Assembly: GCF_000819685.1 (NCBI RefSeq) | Contig: NZ_CDBR01000009.1 | Coordinates: 1 to 48,252, forward strand | From: Aeromonas allosaccharophila | GTDB lineage: Bacteria > Pseudomonadota > Gammaproteobacteria > Enterobacterales > Aeromonadaceae | Direction: 5' to 3' | Length of the DNA stretch: 48,252 nt | Shown here: piece by piece, positions 25,206 to 34,988 of the stretch | Layout: every line of letters begins with the position of its first letter | Numbering within the stretch: position 1 is the first letter of the stretch | Notes under the pieces: generated by a model | Database searches by the model: none | What the model saw: only the letters and a program-made list of their open reading frames with translations | What the model was told of the DNA's origin: nothing | Program-made: the position numbers and the translations under genes

Positions 25206-28200
25206 TTACTTCTCCCCTGCCTTGTTACTGTACATATTGTCAGCCTGTGTATAGTCATTATTTTCGTCATCAAGCCATTTAACCTGATTCATGCGGCGGA
25301 CGACAACAAACTCATCACGGTTAGAGCCCACTGTGCCATAATAGTTGAACCCATAAGCCTGATGTGCATATCCGCCAATCATATGAGTTGGTTTAGGACA
25401 GACACGAGTAACGGAGTTATGAATCCCACCACGTTGTCCTGTTATTTCGGAGCCTGGAATATTCACCAGGCGCTCTTGAGCGTGATACATCATTACCATT
25501 CCAGCAGGGACGCGCTGACTCACCACTGCACGAGCAGTTAATGAACCATTGATATTAAATGCCTCTATCCAGTCGTTATCCTCAATTTTTAGATCTTTAG
25601 CATCATCTTCACTTATCCAAACAATTGGCCCACCCCGAGACAGTGTAAGCATCAACAAGTTTTCGCTGTATGTTGAGTGGATACCCCATTTCTGGTGCGG
25701 AGTGATCCAGTTCAGAGCTTTCTCTTTGTTACCGTTACCCTTCTTACCCATAATATTTTTAATAGTCTGGGTATTGATTGGTGGTCGATATGAAATGAGA
25801 CTTTCGCCAAAATCACGCATCCATTGGTGATCCTGATACAGCTGTTGACGACCAGTAATGGTTCGCCATGGAATTAGCTCATGAACGTTTGTATAACCTG
25901 CGTTATACGAGACATGCTCGTCTTCCAAACCAGACCATGTTGGGCTAGATATGATTTTTCTCGGCTGAGCCTGAATGTCACGGAAACGAATTTTTTCCTC
26001 TTCCTTGTTGATAGCAAGATGTGCATGTTCTCGGCCAGTCAGCTTACTTAATGCATTCCAAGCCTTAACAGCCACATGACCATTAGTCTCTGGGGCTAAA
26101 GTAAGAATTACTTCAGCCGCATCAATTGCAGTGTCAATCTTTGGCCGCCCAGCATTCGCGCCATCATGGTGTGTGTAGTTAAGTTTTTTAAGAAGGTCTA
26201 CTTCGGTTTCTGTGTTCCAATTAATACCCTTGCCACCATTTCCTTGCTTATCAAGGAGTGGGCCTAACGATGTAAATCTTGCGTAGGTGTTAGGATAATC
26301 GCGCTCAACGGTCATTATATGTGGTGCAGTTTTTCCTGGAATGAGATCACATTCACCCAATTTCCAGTCTTTTACTTCAAACGCTTGGGCTATTTCTGCT
26401 GGAGAGTCATGCTGCATTGGCAATGTAACCACATCGGTTTCAACGCCAAGATGTCCTTTACAGAGCTCAGAAAACGCTTTTGCAATTGCCTTATAAATTT
26501 CCCAGTCGGATTTTGCTTCCCAGGCTGGATCTACAGCTGCTGACAATGGATGGATGAATGGATGCATATCCGAGGTATTCATATCATCTTTTTCATACCA
26601 GGTTGCAGTAGGCAACACGATGTCTGAAAACAGACAGGTACTCGACATCCGAAAATCTAGAGTCACAACGAGATCAAGCTTGCCTTGGGTTGGGGTATCT
26701 TTCCAATCAACTTCAGATGGTTTGCTATCACTGAATGAGCCGAGATCTTTTCCTTGAATGCCATGTTCTGTGCCCAACAGGTACTTGAGCATGTATTCAT
26801 GACCTTTACCTGAAGACCCAAGAAGGTTTGATCTCCAAATAAACATATTGCGTGGATAATGATCTTCGGGACACTCAGCAGCAAAACGAATACTGCCGTC
26901 CTTCAGCGAGTTAACCGTGAACTCTACAGGGCTTACCCCAAGCGCTTTTGCCTGTTCAGCAATACTCAGTGGATTAGTATTCAGCTGAGGGCTTGAAGGA
27001 AGCCAACCCAGCCGCTCTGCTTTCACGTTCATATCAATGAGATGCTTACTATATTTACTTGCATCAGCTAAAGGTGAAAGCAATTCTTGGGCATCTAACT
27101 TCTCATATCGCCATTGACTAGAGTGGTTATAGAAGAAAGACGTACCATTCATGTGGCGTGGAGGCTTTTGCCAATCTAGGCCAAATGCCAACGGTTGCCA
27201 GCCCGTCTGGGGACGAAGCTTCTCTTGCCCTACGTAGTGAGCCCATCCACCACCGCTCTGTCCTACGCAACCACAGAATACCAGCATGTTAATCAAACCA
27301 CGGTAATTCATATCCATGTGATACCAGTGGTTCATGCCTGCACCAACGATGATCATTGAGCGCCCATGTGTTTTGGCTGCATTGTCAGCAAACTCACGAG
27401 CGATGCGGATAATCTCATCTTGTGGTACACCCGTTATTTTTTCTGCCCAAGCGGGTGAATATGCCTTCACTTCCTTATAGGTATGTGCGCTGCTAGGGTC
27501 ATCAAACCCTCTTTCTACACCATAGTTAGCCACGGTGAGATCGTAGACGGTGGTCACAAATTCTTGGCTTCCATCTGCCAACACGATGGATTTAGCTGGA
27601 ATTTTTCTTCTGATAACTTCTTCTAATTCAACAGGTGTGAAATGCTCACTTTCCAATCCACCAAAATATGGGAAAGCCACCTCAACTAAATGTTGAGGTT
27701 CCTTTATTCCAACAGACAAAGTGACTGGTGTCTTGGACTGCCCAGCGGTCTCTTCAAGATTCCACTTTCCATCCTCTCCCCATCTATAGCCAATCGACCC
27801 TTGTGGCGCGACCAGATCACCAGAAACCTCATCAATCGCTATGGTCTTCCATTCAGGGTTGTTCTGTTCACCTATGTTATTGACCAAATCTGATGCTCTC
27901 AGGAAGCGTCCTGCTTCATAGCTACCATCTGGTCGTTTGGTCAATCTGACCAACATCGGAAAATCGGTATATTTCCTTGCGTAACTAACAAAATATTCAT
28001 TTTTATGTTGAACGTGGAACTCGTTCAAAATGACATGGCCCATAGCCAATGCTAACGCGCTGTCTGTACCTTGTTTGGGGTTAAGCCAGTGATCACAAAG
28101 CTTAGCTACTTCAGCATAATCTGGAGTTATGGCGACAGTTTTGGTGCCTTTGTATCTAACTTCAGTAAAGAAGTGAGCATCAGGAGTACGAGTCTGAGGA

Positions 28201-28970
28201 ATATTTGAGCCCCAGGCTATGATGTATGAGGAGTTGTACCAATCTGCTGACTCTGGTACGTCTGTTTGCTCTCCCCAAGTCATCGGTGATGCGGGAGGAA
28301 GATCACAATACCAGTCATAGAAGCTAAGGCAAGAGCCACCGATGAGCGATAAATATCTTGCACCTGCGGCATAGGAAACCATAGACATCGCTGGAATTGG
28401 TGAGAAGCCAACAACGCGATCTGGGCCGTGCTCTTTTACGGTGTAAACGTTTGCCGCTCCAATGATCTCATTAACTTCATTCCAGGTGCTACGAACAAAA
28501 CCGCCTCTACCTCGGGCAGCCTTATACTTTTTGGATACATTCTGATCGGAAGCAATCGCACCCCATGCTAGAACAGGGTCTTTGTGCTTACTTTTTGCGT
28601 CTCGCCAAAGTTCAATCAACGCTTTCCTGACCATTGGGTACTTCAGTCGATTGGCGCTGTACAGATACCACGAGTAGCTTGCCCCTCTTGGGCAGCCGCG
28701 AGGCTCATGGTTTGGGAGATCTGGCCTGGTCCTAGGGTAATCAGTTTGCTGCGTTTCCCATGTAACCAAGCCGTTTTTTACATAGATTTTCCAACTACAT
28801 GAACCAGTACAGTTCACGCCATGTGTTGAGCGTACAATTTTGTCATGTTGCCAGCGGTCTCTGTAACCATCTTCCCAATCTCTGTTCGTATTGTACGTTT
28901 GGCCGTGTTCACCAGAAAACTTTTCACCTAATGTCTTTAAATAGTTAAACCTGTCAAGAAACTTGCTCAT
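25206..28970 (-). CDS. narG: Respiratory nitrate reductase alpha subunit (molybdenum catalytic subunit)
   Basis: A 1254-residue catalytic subunit. FS0 ligands are in STHGVNCTGSCSWKIYVKNG (His and two Cys) and GCPRGASYSWYLYS. The molybdenum-ligating Asp region is YCDLPPASPMTWGEQTDVPE. The N-terminus (MSKFLDRFNYLK...GYRDRWQHDKIVR) is the vestigial twin-arginine-like leader that NarJ recognises. MoCo-binding segments include GAGMNHWYHMDMNYRGLINM and the C-terminal molydopterin-binding half with RGGPIVWISEDDAKDLKIED. It reduces nitrate to nitrite at the cytoplasmic face. There is a 38-bp gap after narK, so it is co-transcribed with it. Confidence 0.98.
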   Translation of the reverse strand: MSKFLDRFNYLKTLGEKFSGEHGQTYNTNRDWEDGYRDRWQHDKIVRSTHGVNCTGSCSWKIYVKNGLVTWETQQTDYPRTRPDLPNHEPRGCPRGASYSWYLYSANRLKYPMVRKALIELWRDAKSKHKDPVLAWGAIASDQNVSKKYKAARGRGGFVRSTWNEVNEIIGAANVYTVKEHGPDRVVGFSPIPAMSMVSYAAGARYLSLIGGSCLSFYDWYCDLPPASPMTWGEQTDVPESADWYNSSYIIAWGSNIPQTRTPDAHFFTEVRYKGTKTVAITPDYAEVAKLCDHWLNPKQGTDSALALAMGHVILNEFHVQHKNEYFVSYARKYTDFPMLVRLTKRPDGSYEAGRFLRASDLVNNIGEQNNPEWKTIAIDEVSGDLVAPQGSIGYRWGEDGKWNLEETAGQSKTPVTLSVGIKEPQHLVEVAFPYFGGLESEHFTPVELEEVIRRKIPAKSIVLADGSQEFVTTVYDLTVANYGVERGFDDPSSAHTYKEVKAYSPAWAEKITGVPQDEIIRIAREFADNAAKTHGRSMIIVGAGMNHWYHMDMNYRGLINMLVFCGCVGQSGGGWAHYVGQEKLRPQTGWQPLAFGLDWQKPPRHMNGTSFFYNHSSQWRYEKLDAQELLSPLADASKYSKHLIDMNVKAERLGWLPSSPQLNTNPLSIAEQAKALGVSPVEFTVNSLKDGSIRFAAECPEDHYPRNMFIWRSNLLGSSGKGHEYMLKYLLGTEHGIQGKDLGSFSDSKPSEVDWKDTPTQGKLDLVVTLDFRMSSTCLFSDIVLPTATWYEKDDMNTSDMHPFIHPLSAAVDPAWEAKSDWEIYKAIAKAFSELCKGHLGVETDVVTLPMQHDSPAEIAQAFEVKDWKLGECDLIPGKTAPHIMTVERDYPNTYARFTSLGPLLDKQGNGGKGINWNTETEVDLLKKLNYTHHDGANAGRPKIDTAIDAAEVILTLAPETNGHVAVKAWNALSKLTGREHAHLAINKEEEKIRFRDIQAQPRKIISSPTWSGLEDEHVSYNAGYTNVHELIPWRTITGRQQLYQDHQWMRDFGESLISYRPPINTQTIKNIMGKKGNGNKEKALNWITPHQKWGIHSTYSENLLMLTLSRGGPIVWISEDDAKDLKIEDNDWIEAFNINGSLTARAVVSQRVPAGMVMMYHAQERLVNIPGSEITGQRGGIHNSVTRVCPKPTHMIGGYAHQAYGFNYYGTVGSNRDEFVVVRRMNQVKWLDDENNDYTQADNMYSNKAGEK

Positions 28971-29008
28971 TTTACTGCTCCATATGCATATGCATTAATA
29001 GTAACATT

Positions 29009-30424
29009 CTATTTATTGAGTTCTTTTCCATATACAAACCATGTTATTAGCCCACAAATAACATAGAAGACTAAAAAAGCTTTCATCGCATTAATTGGTG
29101 TTCCGCTGAGAGCTATTGATAAGCCGAATGCGTTTGGAATAAAGAAACCACCAATTGCACCTATTGCTGAGATGAACCCTAATGCTGTTGCTGTATCATT
29201 TGCTGATTTTTTTAAGGCTTGAGCTTCTGAATCATATCGCTGTAGATTCCTTTTTATCATCATCCCCCTAAACAAAACGGCGATCATTTGAAATGTAGAA
29301 CCACTCCCAACTCCTGCGCATGAGAACAAAGCCATAAAGACAGCTAGAAAATAGGTGAAGTTGCCATGCCCTGCATCTGATGGAAGAGTTGAAAACAAAA
29401 ACGCAACTAACGTAGCCATTAAGCAAAAGCTAACAAAGGTGACTTTAACACCGCCCAGCTTATCTGATAAAACGCCACCAACTGGCCTCATCAATGCGCC
29501 GAATAATGGCCCTATGAAAGCATATTTCATTATTTCAATATCAGGGAATTGAGTTTTAGCGAGCATTGCAAACCCCGCAGAGAATCCAATGAATGAACCA
29601 AAGGCAGCCAAATATAAAACACTCAAAATCCAAAGATGTTTTTGTTTTAACACTACCCATTGCTCTTTAAACGAGGCTTTGGGTGCTGCAATATCATTCA
29701 TAAAATGCCACGCTGCAATACTCAATATCAATATTACTGGTATCCATATTAAGGATGCATTGCTGAGCCATATTGATGCATCAGGATTTCCTTGACCTAA
29801 ACCGAAAGGGCCAAAGATATTTACAGAAATTACGATAGGTACAAGCATCTGCATGACACTGACACCCAAGTTACCTAGCCCCCCATTTAAACCAAGAGCC
29901 TTTCCTTGTTGAGTTTTTGGATAAAACAAGCTGATGTTAGCCATACTAGATGCAAAGTTGGCACCACCAAACCCACATAACAAAGAGATTATTAGAAATG
30001 TTGAATACGGCGTTGTGGTGTCTTGCACTGCAATGGTCAACCATGACATAGGTATCATAAGCAACAAGGTACTGAATGCTGTCCATCTCCGGCCACCAAA
30101 AACTGGGATCACAAATGAGTAAGGGATCCGTCCTAAAGCTCCAGTAAGTGACGGGAGTGCAGTCAGCAGAAACAGCTGGTCTGTTGTAAAGGTGAAACCA
30201 GCTAAAGGCAAATTCATTGCTACTACGCTGAATATCATCCACACAGAGAATGAGATCAGTAGACAAGGGATAGATATCAGTAGGTTTCTTCTGGCAATAT
30301 GAGAACCATTCTCAATCCAAAAGCACTTGTCATCAGGATTCCAGTCAACGAGCGTTTTGCTGTTATTTCTTTTATTTGTGTGACTGTCTTCACATCCATC
30401 TTTGTATTTTTGATATATGGACAT
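29009..30424 (-). CDS. narK: Nitrate/nitrite transporter, NarK type (MFS)
   Basis: A 471-residue MFS protein starting at MSIYQKYKDG; the 15 extra codons of the longer frame would lie in the promoter region and are rejected. Twelve hydrophobic segments are expected. The two nitrate-signature motifs are visible: LCGFGGANFASSMANISLFY in TM5 and SCAGVGSGSTFQMIAVLF in TM11. Conserved Arg residues that bind nitrate fit GALGRIPYSF (TM2) and GALMRPVGGVLSD (TM8). The first gene of the narKGHJI operon, it imports nitrate and probably exports nitrite. Both ends look normal. Confidence 0.95.
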   Translation of the reverse strand: MSIYQKYKDGCEDSHTNKRNNSKTLVDWNPDDKCFWIENGSHIARRNLLISIPCLLISFSVWMIFSVVAMNLPLAGFTFTTDQLFLLTALPSLTGALGRIPYSFVIPVFGGRRWTAFSTLLLMIPMSWLTIAVQDTTTPYSTFLIISLLCGFGGANFASSMANISLFYPKTQQGKALGLNGGLGNLGVSVMQMLVPIVISVNIFGPFGLGQGNPDASIWLSNASLIWIPVILILSIAAWHFMNDIAAPKASFKEQWVVLKQKHLWILSVLYLAAFGSFIGFSAGFAMLAKTQFPDIEIMKYAFIGPLFGALMRPVGGVLSDKLGGVKVTFVSFCLMATLVAFLFSTLPSDAGHGNFTYFLAVFMALFSCAGVGSGSTFQMIAVLFRGMMIKRNLQRYDSEAQALKKSANDTATALGFISAIGAIGGFFIPNAFGLSIALSGTPINAMKAFLVFYVICGLITWFVYGKELNK

Positions 30425-30488
30425 TTTGCTCACCGGTAAGTGTTGGGGTACACAATGTCCAATAAACAATTTAAATGGATATTTTTTA

Positions 30489-30502
30489 TTGACTTAGATC
30501 AA
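30489..30502. promoter_or_regulatory. FNR site upstream of narK
   Basis: TTGACTTAGATCAA matches the FNR palindrome TTGAT-N4-ATCAA with one mismatch. It is 65 bp before the narK start codon, the proper place for anaerobic activation of narKGHJI. A NarL-like heptamer TACCTAT lies at 30542-30548. The other strand faces narX. Confidence 0.78.
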
Positions 30503-30729
30503 CTGAACATATGTATTACAAAAGATGAATATTTCGATAACTACCTATTACAGGGGGGGCGGGTTGAAATTAACCACAACAAAATCATGCACTTAGCTTC
30601 AACAAGACTTTCTTTATCATGAGCTGGCTAATGTCTGGAATATTGTAGGTATTTACTTTGAGGTATTTTTATTAGGGTATCTAAAAGGTATAAACATCAG
30701 TAGTGACAATCTTAGGAAGTGTCAAATTC

Positions 30730-32493
30730 GTGAACATACTATTGAAGTATTGGAAGAAACTGTCTATTACAATTTCTATAACGTCAATTATATGTACACT
30801 ATGCCTCATATCTATATTTAATATGAGTGCATCGATTTATTTGTCATCAAGCATCCAAGGGAATGCATATGTGATAAATAGTATTGGTTCAATTAGAATG
30901 AAAGTCTATGCACTCCTCTCAGGAACACTGTCTGTTGATGAAAAAGTGCAAGCGGTTAATAGCGTTGAATCAATTCTGCATGATCCTTTTTTTATTAATA
31001 CGGCTGAAAAGCACAACCTTAATAAAGAATACATACAACTCAACAGTTTGTGGGATCCAAAATTAAAAAACATTCTTTCCCACTTAAAATCTGGTGATGT
31101 AGCAACACCATTAAGCATTAACCGCTCTAAAGAGTTTATTAGTTTGCTACAGAAGATAATCAAAAGCATTGAGAACAAAACAGAATCTAAGATCGTAGTG
31201 ATTAATGGCCTTCAAAAAGCATCTTCTTTAATTGTTATATTGTTTTCCTTCATCGCAATTTATAGCTTAAATAAGCGTTTCTTTAGACCGTGGTCAAAAT
31301 TATTGTTAATGGCTAAAAACATTCAGCATGGTGATTTTAGTTCAAAATTTGATTCTGAATCACATGATTACCGCGATGAGATGTGGCAGCTTGGCAATGC
31401 ATTAAACAATATGTCAGAGGTTGTTAAGCATACCTACAGCGATCTGGAACAGATGGTAGCTGAAAAAACGCATAAACTTAACTTGCAGAATTTGCATTTA
31501 GAATTCCTTTATCGCAGTTGTAGATTATTTCAAAATCAAGAATTCAACTGCAAAGTTTTAGCTCCTTTCATGAAAGAATTAATCGGATACACTGGGGCTG
31601 GAAAAATAAAAGTATATATTCATGATCCACATAAAAATTCGGTCAAACATTTATACACCTTTGGTGAGAACGTGAGGCCATTACATTGTGCCTCTATGCG
31701 TTGCTCATTATGTATTAATAATGCAGATGTCACATCCCCTATTGAGAGTGAATATAATAATAGGTTATGGAACATTGGAGATGCGCATAATGATTATGGT
31801 TACATAGAATTTTTCTTTTCAAATGAAGTCACTATATTACATGATACAGAACAATTAATATTTGCATTTTGCAACTTGCTGTCTCAATCCTTATCTCTTT
31901 ACTACAAAGAGCAACAACAACAACAACTATTATTATTTAAAGAAAGAAACACAATTGCTCAAACACTTCATGATTCGATAGCACAGTCTTTATCATACTT
32001 AAAGATAAAGATTAGCCTTCTTCAAAGGGATCCAATCATCATTAGTTCTTCTCAGGTTGATAATGTTTCAGAGATGAGGTGTGAGTTAAATGAAGCTTAC
32101 TCAAACATCAGAAAACTAATTTCTACTTTTAGAATTCCATATAAGAAAATCGAAACGTTAATTTTATTAAAAGATACGATAGCAATATTTAATGACACAT
32201 ATGGTTTTAACATTAGGTTGGAATATAAAGATTTTTATGAAGACTATTCGCATGAGCAGGAAATACTCATACTGAACTTCTTCAATAAATTATTCGAATG
32301 TTTAAGGATAAGTATGCCTCCATCACGGATTGAGCTGCATATAAAATCCCTAGCTGAATATGTCATTATCATCCTGAAGGGTGAAGCTGAGTTCGAGGAT
32401 TCAATATCGAGCTTAGTTGTTTTTCTAAAATCAGAAAATATTTCATTCATTAATGAACGGACGCAAGTGAAAATTGATCTTCACGTAGTTTGA
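30730..32493 (+). CDS. narX: NarX-like nitrate/nitrite sensor with degenerate ATP-binding domain
   Basis: A protein of about 587 residues. GTG 30730 (VNILLKYW) has AGGAAG upstream; GTG 30703 would add nine residues. Two membrane helices enclose a periplasmic domain that contains the nitrate-binding P-box (GSIGSIRMKVYALLSG, with IRM-Y as in NarX GSLRMQSYRL). HAMP follows (RPWSKLLLMAKNIQHGDFSS), then a Cys cluster CASMRCSLC comparable to that of NarX, and the H-box ERNTIAQTLHDSIAQSLSYL with the phospho-accepting His. Beyond RKLISTFRIPYKKIE the HATPase part keeps its length, but the N-box region reads FFNKLFECLRISMPP and the DNGxG position reads KGEAEFED. ATP binding appears lost. narL follows 9 bp later. 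Confidence 0.88.
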   Translation: MNILLKYWKKLSITISITSIICTLCLISIFNMSASIYLSSSIQGNAYVINSIGSIRMKVYALLSGTLSVDEKVQAVNSVESILHDPFFINTAEKHNLNKEYIQLNSLWDPKLKNILSHLKSGDVATPLSINRSKEFISLLQKIIKSIENKTESKIVVINGLQKASSLIVILFSFIAIYSLNKRFFRPWSKLLLMAKNIQHGDFSSKFDSESHDYRDEMWQLGNALNNMSEVVKHTYSDLEQMVAEKTHKLNLQNLHLEFLYRSCRLFQNQEFNCKVLAPFMKELIGYTGAGKIKVYIHDPHKNSVKHLYTFGENVRPLHCASMRCSLCINNADVTSPIESEYNNRLWNIGDAHNDYGYIEFFFSNEVTILHDTEQLIFAFCNLLSQSLSLYYKEQQQQQLLLFKERNTIAQTLHDSIAQSLSYLKIKISLLQRDPIIISSSQVDNVSEMRCELNEAYSNIRKLISTFRIPYKKIETLILLKDTIAIFNDTYGFNIRLEYKDFYEDYSHEQEILILNFFNKLFECLRISMPPSRIELHIKSLAEYVIIILKGEAEFEDSISSLVVFLKSENISFINERTQVKIDLHVV

Positions 32494-32502
32494 GGAACAC
32501 AC

Positions 32503-33180
32503 ATGGAAAAAGCTTTAACAACCAACGCAGATGTTTTTTCAATTTTACTAATTGATGATCATCCTGTCCTACGGAGCGGGATTAAGCAACTTTTACGTAC
32601 AAATCCCTTTTTAACTATTGTAGCTGAAGCCAGTACAGGACAAGATGGTGTTCAGCTAGCATTAGATTATGAACCTGACTTAATTTTGTTAGATCTTAAT
32701 ATGCCTGAGTTTAGTGGTATAGACACATTAAAGTCATTACGAGCGCATAATGTATCTAGCAGAATCGTAATCTTCACAGTATCAGATTATGAAGATGATG
32801 TTTCGGATGCTATCCTTGCTGGAGCAGATGGTTATCTACTCAAAGACATGGAACCTGAAGACCTGATTAGCTCGATTGAACAGGCGTGCATGGGAAAACT
32901 TGTGATAAGCCCAAAACTAACTGCAATCCTTATTGAAAGTATGCAGTCAAGAAGAAAAAACCGCCTTAAAGACAAAAATCTACAAGTGTTAAGCCATCGC
33001 GAAATAGATGTTTTGAAATTTATTGCTCAAGGCTTGCCTAATAAGGTTATATCAAGACGTTTATTCATTTCTGAAGGAACAGTTAAAGTTCATGTAAAAA
33101 ACATTCTTAAAAAATTAAATCTTCATTCAAGAATTGAAGTTGCAGTGTGGGTTCATAATGAGAAGATTATTTTCGACTAG
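32503..33180 (+). CDS. narL: NarL-type response regulator
   Basis: A 225-residue LuxR-type response regulator. The receiver domain has the acidic pair in LLIDDHPVLRSGIKQLL, the phosphorylated Asp in DLILLDLNMPEFSGIDTL near residue 65, the Thr/Ser in IVIFTVSDYE and the Lys in GYLLKDMEPED. The C-terminal LuxR HTH is LSHREIDVLKFIAQGLPNKV and SEGTVKVHVKNILKKL. It should bind NarL heptamers at nar promoters after phosphorylation. It is separated from narX by 9 bp. Because the local NarX looks kinase-defective, its phosphate donor may be another kinase, unless the NarX acts mainly as phosphatase. Confidence 0.95.
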   Translation: MEKALTTNADVFSILLIDDHPVLRSGIKQLLRTNPFLTIVAEASTGQDGVQLALDYEPDLILLDLNMPEFSGIDTLKSLRAHNVSSRIVIFTVSDYEDDVSDAILAGADGYLLKDMEPEDLISSIEQACMGKLVISPKLTAILIESMQSRRKNRLKDKNLQVLSHREIDVLKFIAQGLPNKVISRRLFISEGTVKVHVKNILKKLNLHSRIEVAVWVHNEKIIFD

Positions 33181-33219
33181 TAGTGATAACTATTGCGTTA
33201 TTGAATCATTTGCAGAAAT

Positions 33220-33245
33220 AAAGCGTCACCGAAAAGTGGCGCTTT
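33220..33245. terminator. Bidirectional terminator between narL and the polyferredoxin gene
   Basis: AAAGCGTCAC and GTGGCGCTTT pair over 10 bp (one G-T) with a CGAAAA loop. A-rich and T-rich flanks suit both the narL side and the convergent minus-strand gene ending at 33259. Confidence 0.85.
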
Positions 33246-33258
33246 AATAGCTATCACT

Positions 33259-34476
33259 CTAATGTGAAAGGCCAGGAAGGATTTCCAATAGATAACGGCG
33301 CTGTTCTAATGGTGTGTTGCTTGTCCAAAAATCGAAAATCACATGAGCTAGCAATGGAATTAATAAAAGTAAAACACACAACATTGCAAGTAGCGTTCTT
33401 GCAGAAATCTTTTTATTCGCAGTGCCAAAATGAATAGCATTAGCTTGTTTTGGGCATGCAGAGATACAAGTTAAACAGTTTGTACACTCAAGATTTCTGA
33501 CTGATATAAGTTCATGAACCTGTATTCTTGATGGACATGCTCTACTGCATTTATCACAATCGTATCCCTTGCTTCGTAAACAGCTGCTGGAAGACCTGCG
33601 AATACGCAATGGTGTCAGAAGCCCCAGCAAGGAAAGCCATCCACCATAAGGGCATAGGTATCTACAGAAGCCTTGCTTGAAAAGCATCGTGATACTTAAT
33701 ACCCAAACAACAAAAATACCTGATATGAAGTTCAAGTTGAAAAAGAAGGCTCCCATTTTCATGTCAGCAGCTTGGTGATACTGGCTCATCAAGTACCCTG
33801 GCAGTGCAACATTTGGAACAGCAAGAATAACTATGAACATCAGAAATGATAGAACTAGAAATTTCTGAGATTTGAGCAGTAGGTCTAACCATTTTGGCGG
33901 AGCCCACTCACCTGGTAGCAGCAAATTTCGAAAATGATGCAGCCATTCACCGACAACCCCAAGAGGGCAAAACCATGAGCAGAAGGCACGACCTAAAATG
34001 AGTCCAGATAAGGAAATAACCAAGACTGTGATTGTTGCAGCTGGATGGTGGTAATCAGTAATGCCCAAACTCAACAACGCCCGCAAGCCAAGACCGCCCG
34101 CTATAGGTAGAAAGCCATCTACGATATCAGGTCTAGACAGCCAAGGTAGGTCACCCTGGTGGAGTTGAAAAATATAAACACCATACTGTATTGTTACAAA
34201 TCCCCACGATGTAACTAAGAAATATCTAACTAAACTACGAAGTTGTTGATCTCTTGAATCATAAAATGCGGATATTAATTTATATCTATAAAGCATGACA
34301 ATAGCGACAGCAAGCACGATTAAACTACTTAGTGGTGGCTTGGCTGCTACCGTCAACCATACAGCGGCGGTTAGCATCAGGAACAGCTGCCAAGACCAAC
34401 CTGAACGCTCATGCCACTGGAACAACAACAGATACACCAAGCCACTCAGCATGGTTATGGTTTCAATCCCACTCAT
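33259..34476 (-). CDS. NapH/NosR-like membrane-bound 4Fe-4S polyferredoxin
   Basis: A 405-residue membrane protein with several hydrophobic helices. Two Cys-x3-CP motifs of the Fer4_5 type, FCSWFCPLG near residue 165 and FCRYLCPYGG near 268, are typical of NapH, NosR and CcoG-type redox proteins. Two ferredoxin-like sets follow: CDKCSRACPS and CTNCLTCISACPKQANAI. Such proteins move electrons from the quinone pool to a periplasmic or cytoplasmic acceptor. The gene lies downstream of norVW and the DUF1971 gene on the same strand, without any nap or nos genes nearby. It may feed an acceptor of the NO-detoxification system (inference). The C-terminal membrane segment (LLAMLCVLLLLIPLLAHVIF) is followed by a short tail. 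Confidence 0.82.
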   Translation of the reverse strand: MSGIETITMLSGLVYLLLFQWHERSGWSWQLFLMLTAAVWLTVAAKPPLSSLIVLAVAIVMLYRYKLISAFYDSRDQQLRSLVRYFLVTSWGFVTIQYGVYIFQLHQGDLPWLSRPDIVDGFLPIAGGLGLRALLSLGITDYHHPAATITVLVISLSGLILGRAFCSWFCPLGVVGEWLHHFRNLLLPGEWAPPKWLDLLLKSQKFLVLSFLMFIVILAVPNVALPGYLMSQYHQAADMKMGAFFFNLNFISGIFVVWVLSITMLFKQGFCRYLCPYGGWLSLLGLLTPLRIRRSSSSCLRSKGYDCDKCSRACPSRIQVHELISVRNLECTNCLTCISACPKQANAIHFGTANKKISARTLLAMLCVLLLLIPLLAHVIFDFWTSNTPLEQRRYLLEILPGLSH

Positions 34477-34584
34477 CTAGCCAACTCCCATCGCAAAAAC
34501 AGCCAATCATAAACAACATTACAGTTATTTATTTTGATCTGGATGGGCAGTTGGCCTAGTTTGTGGCGATGACAAGATTGTAAT

Positions 34585-34926
34585 TTATTCTCTTGTCTTA
34601 ATGAGTGGGGTGTCTGAGCTTACGTTTTCAGCCCAAAAATGGATATTGAATCTAGCATCTTCAGACAGTTCAACCCTGTGCCAATACTGAGGTGGGCTGG
34701 TTGCAAACTCTCCGGCTCGGATTACAAGCGTAATTTCAGGTATCTCCGCTGTTTCATCAGCAAAACCGTAATATGTTACCGTCCCCTCCATTACACATAA
34801 CTGACCGAATACGCCAGCAGCTGTATTGTGATGGGTTAATAGAGCCTGTGGTACGTTTTCATTTGTAAAGAATGGGGTTGAACGGCGAACAACCCAATGA
34901 GCTGGTATACTATGCAGTAGCGACAT
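34585..34926 (-). CDS. DUF1971 (YeaR/TehB-like) cupin-fold protein
   Basis: A 113-residue small protein. The pattern RRSTPFFTNENVPQALLTHH, then GVFGQLCVMEGTVTYYGFAD, VIRAGEFATSPPQYWHRVEL and FNIHFWAE matches DUF1971, including Escherichia coli YeaR and the TehB C-terminal relatives. yeaR is known to respond to nitrate and NO through NarL and NsrR, which agrees with this position after norVW. The biochemical role is unknown; the conserved His in WHRVEL and the early HH may bind metal. AAGGATAAAAC precedes the ATG. Confidence 0.85.
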   Translation of the reverse strand: MSLLHSIPAHWVVRRSTPFFTNENVPQALLTHHNTAAGVFGQLCVMEGTVTYYGFADETAEIPEITLVIRAGEFATSPPQYWHRVELSEDARFNIHFWAENVSSDTPLIKTRE

Positions 34927-34959
34927 GTTTTATCCTTAATAATCTATGAAATTAAGTAA

Positions 34960-34979
34960 GGCTGAGCATATGCTCAGCC
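34960..34979 (-). terminator. Palindromic hairpin after norW
   Basis: GGCTGAGCATATGCTCAGCC is a perfect 20-bp palindrome 10 bp past the norW stop, followed on the minus strand by TTACTTAATTTC. It could end the norVW transcript or only weaken read-through into the DUF1971 gene. Confidence 0.65.
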
Positions 34980-34988
34980 AGCAATTAT

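Noticed and set aside
29946..30266. A 106-codon frame inside narK on the same strand in another phase
   Set aside because: It is a shadow of the clearly coding narK frame.
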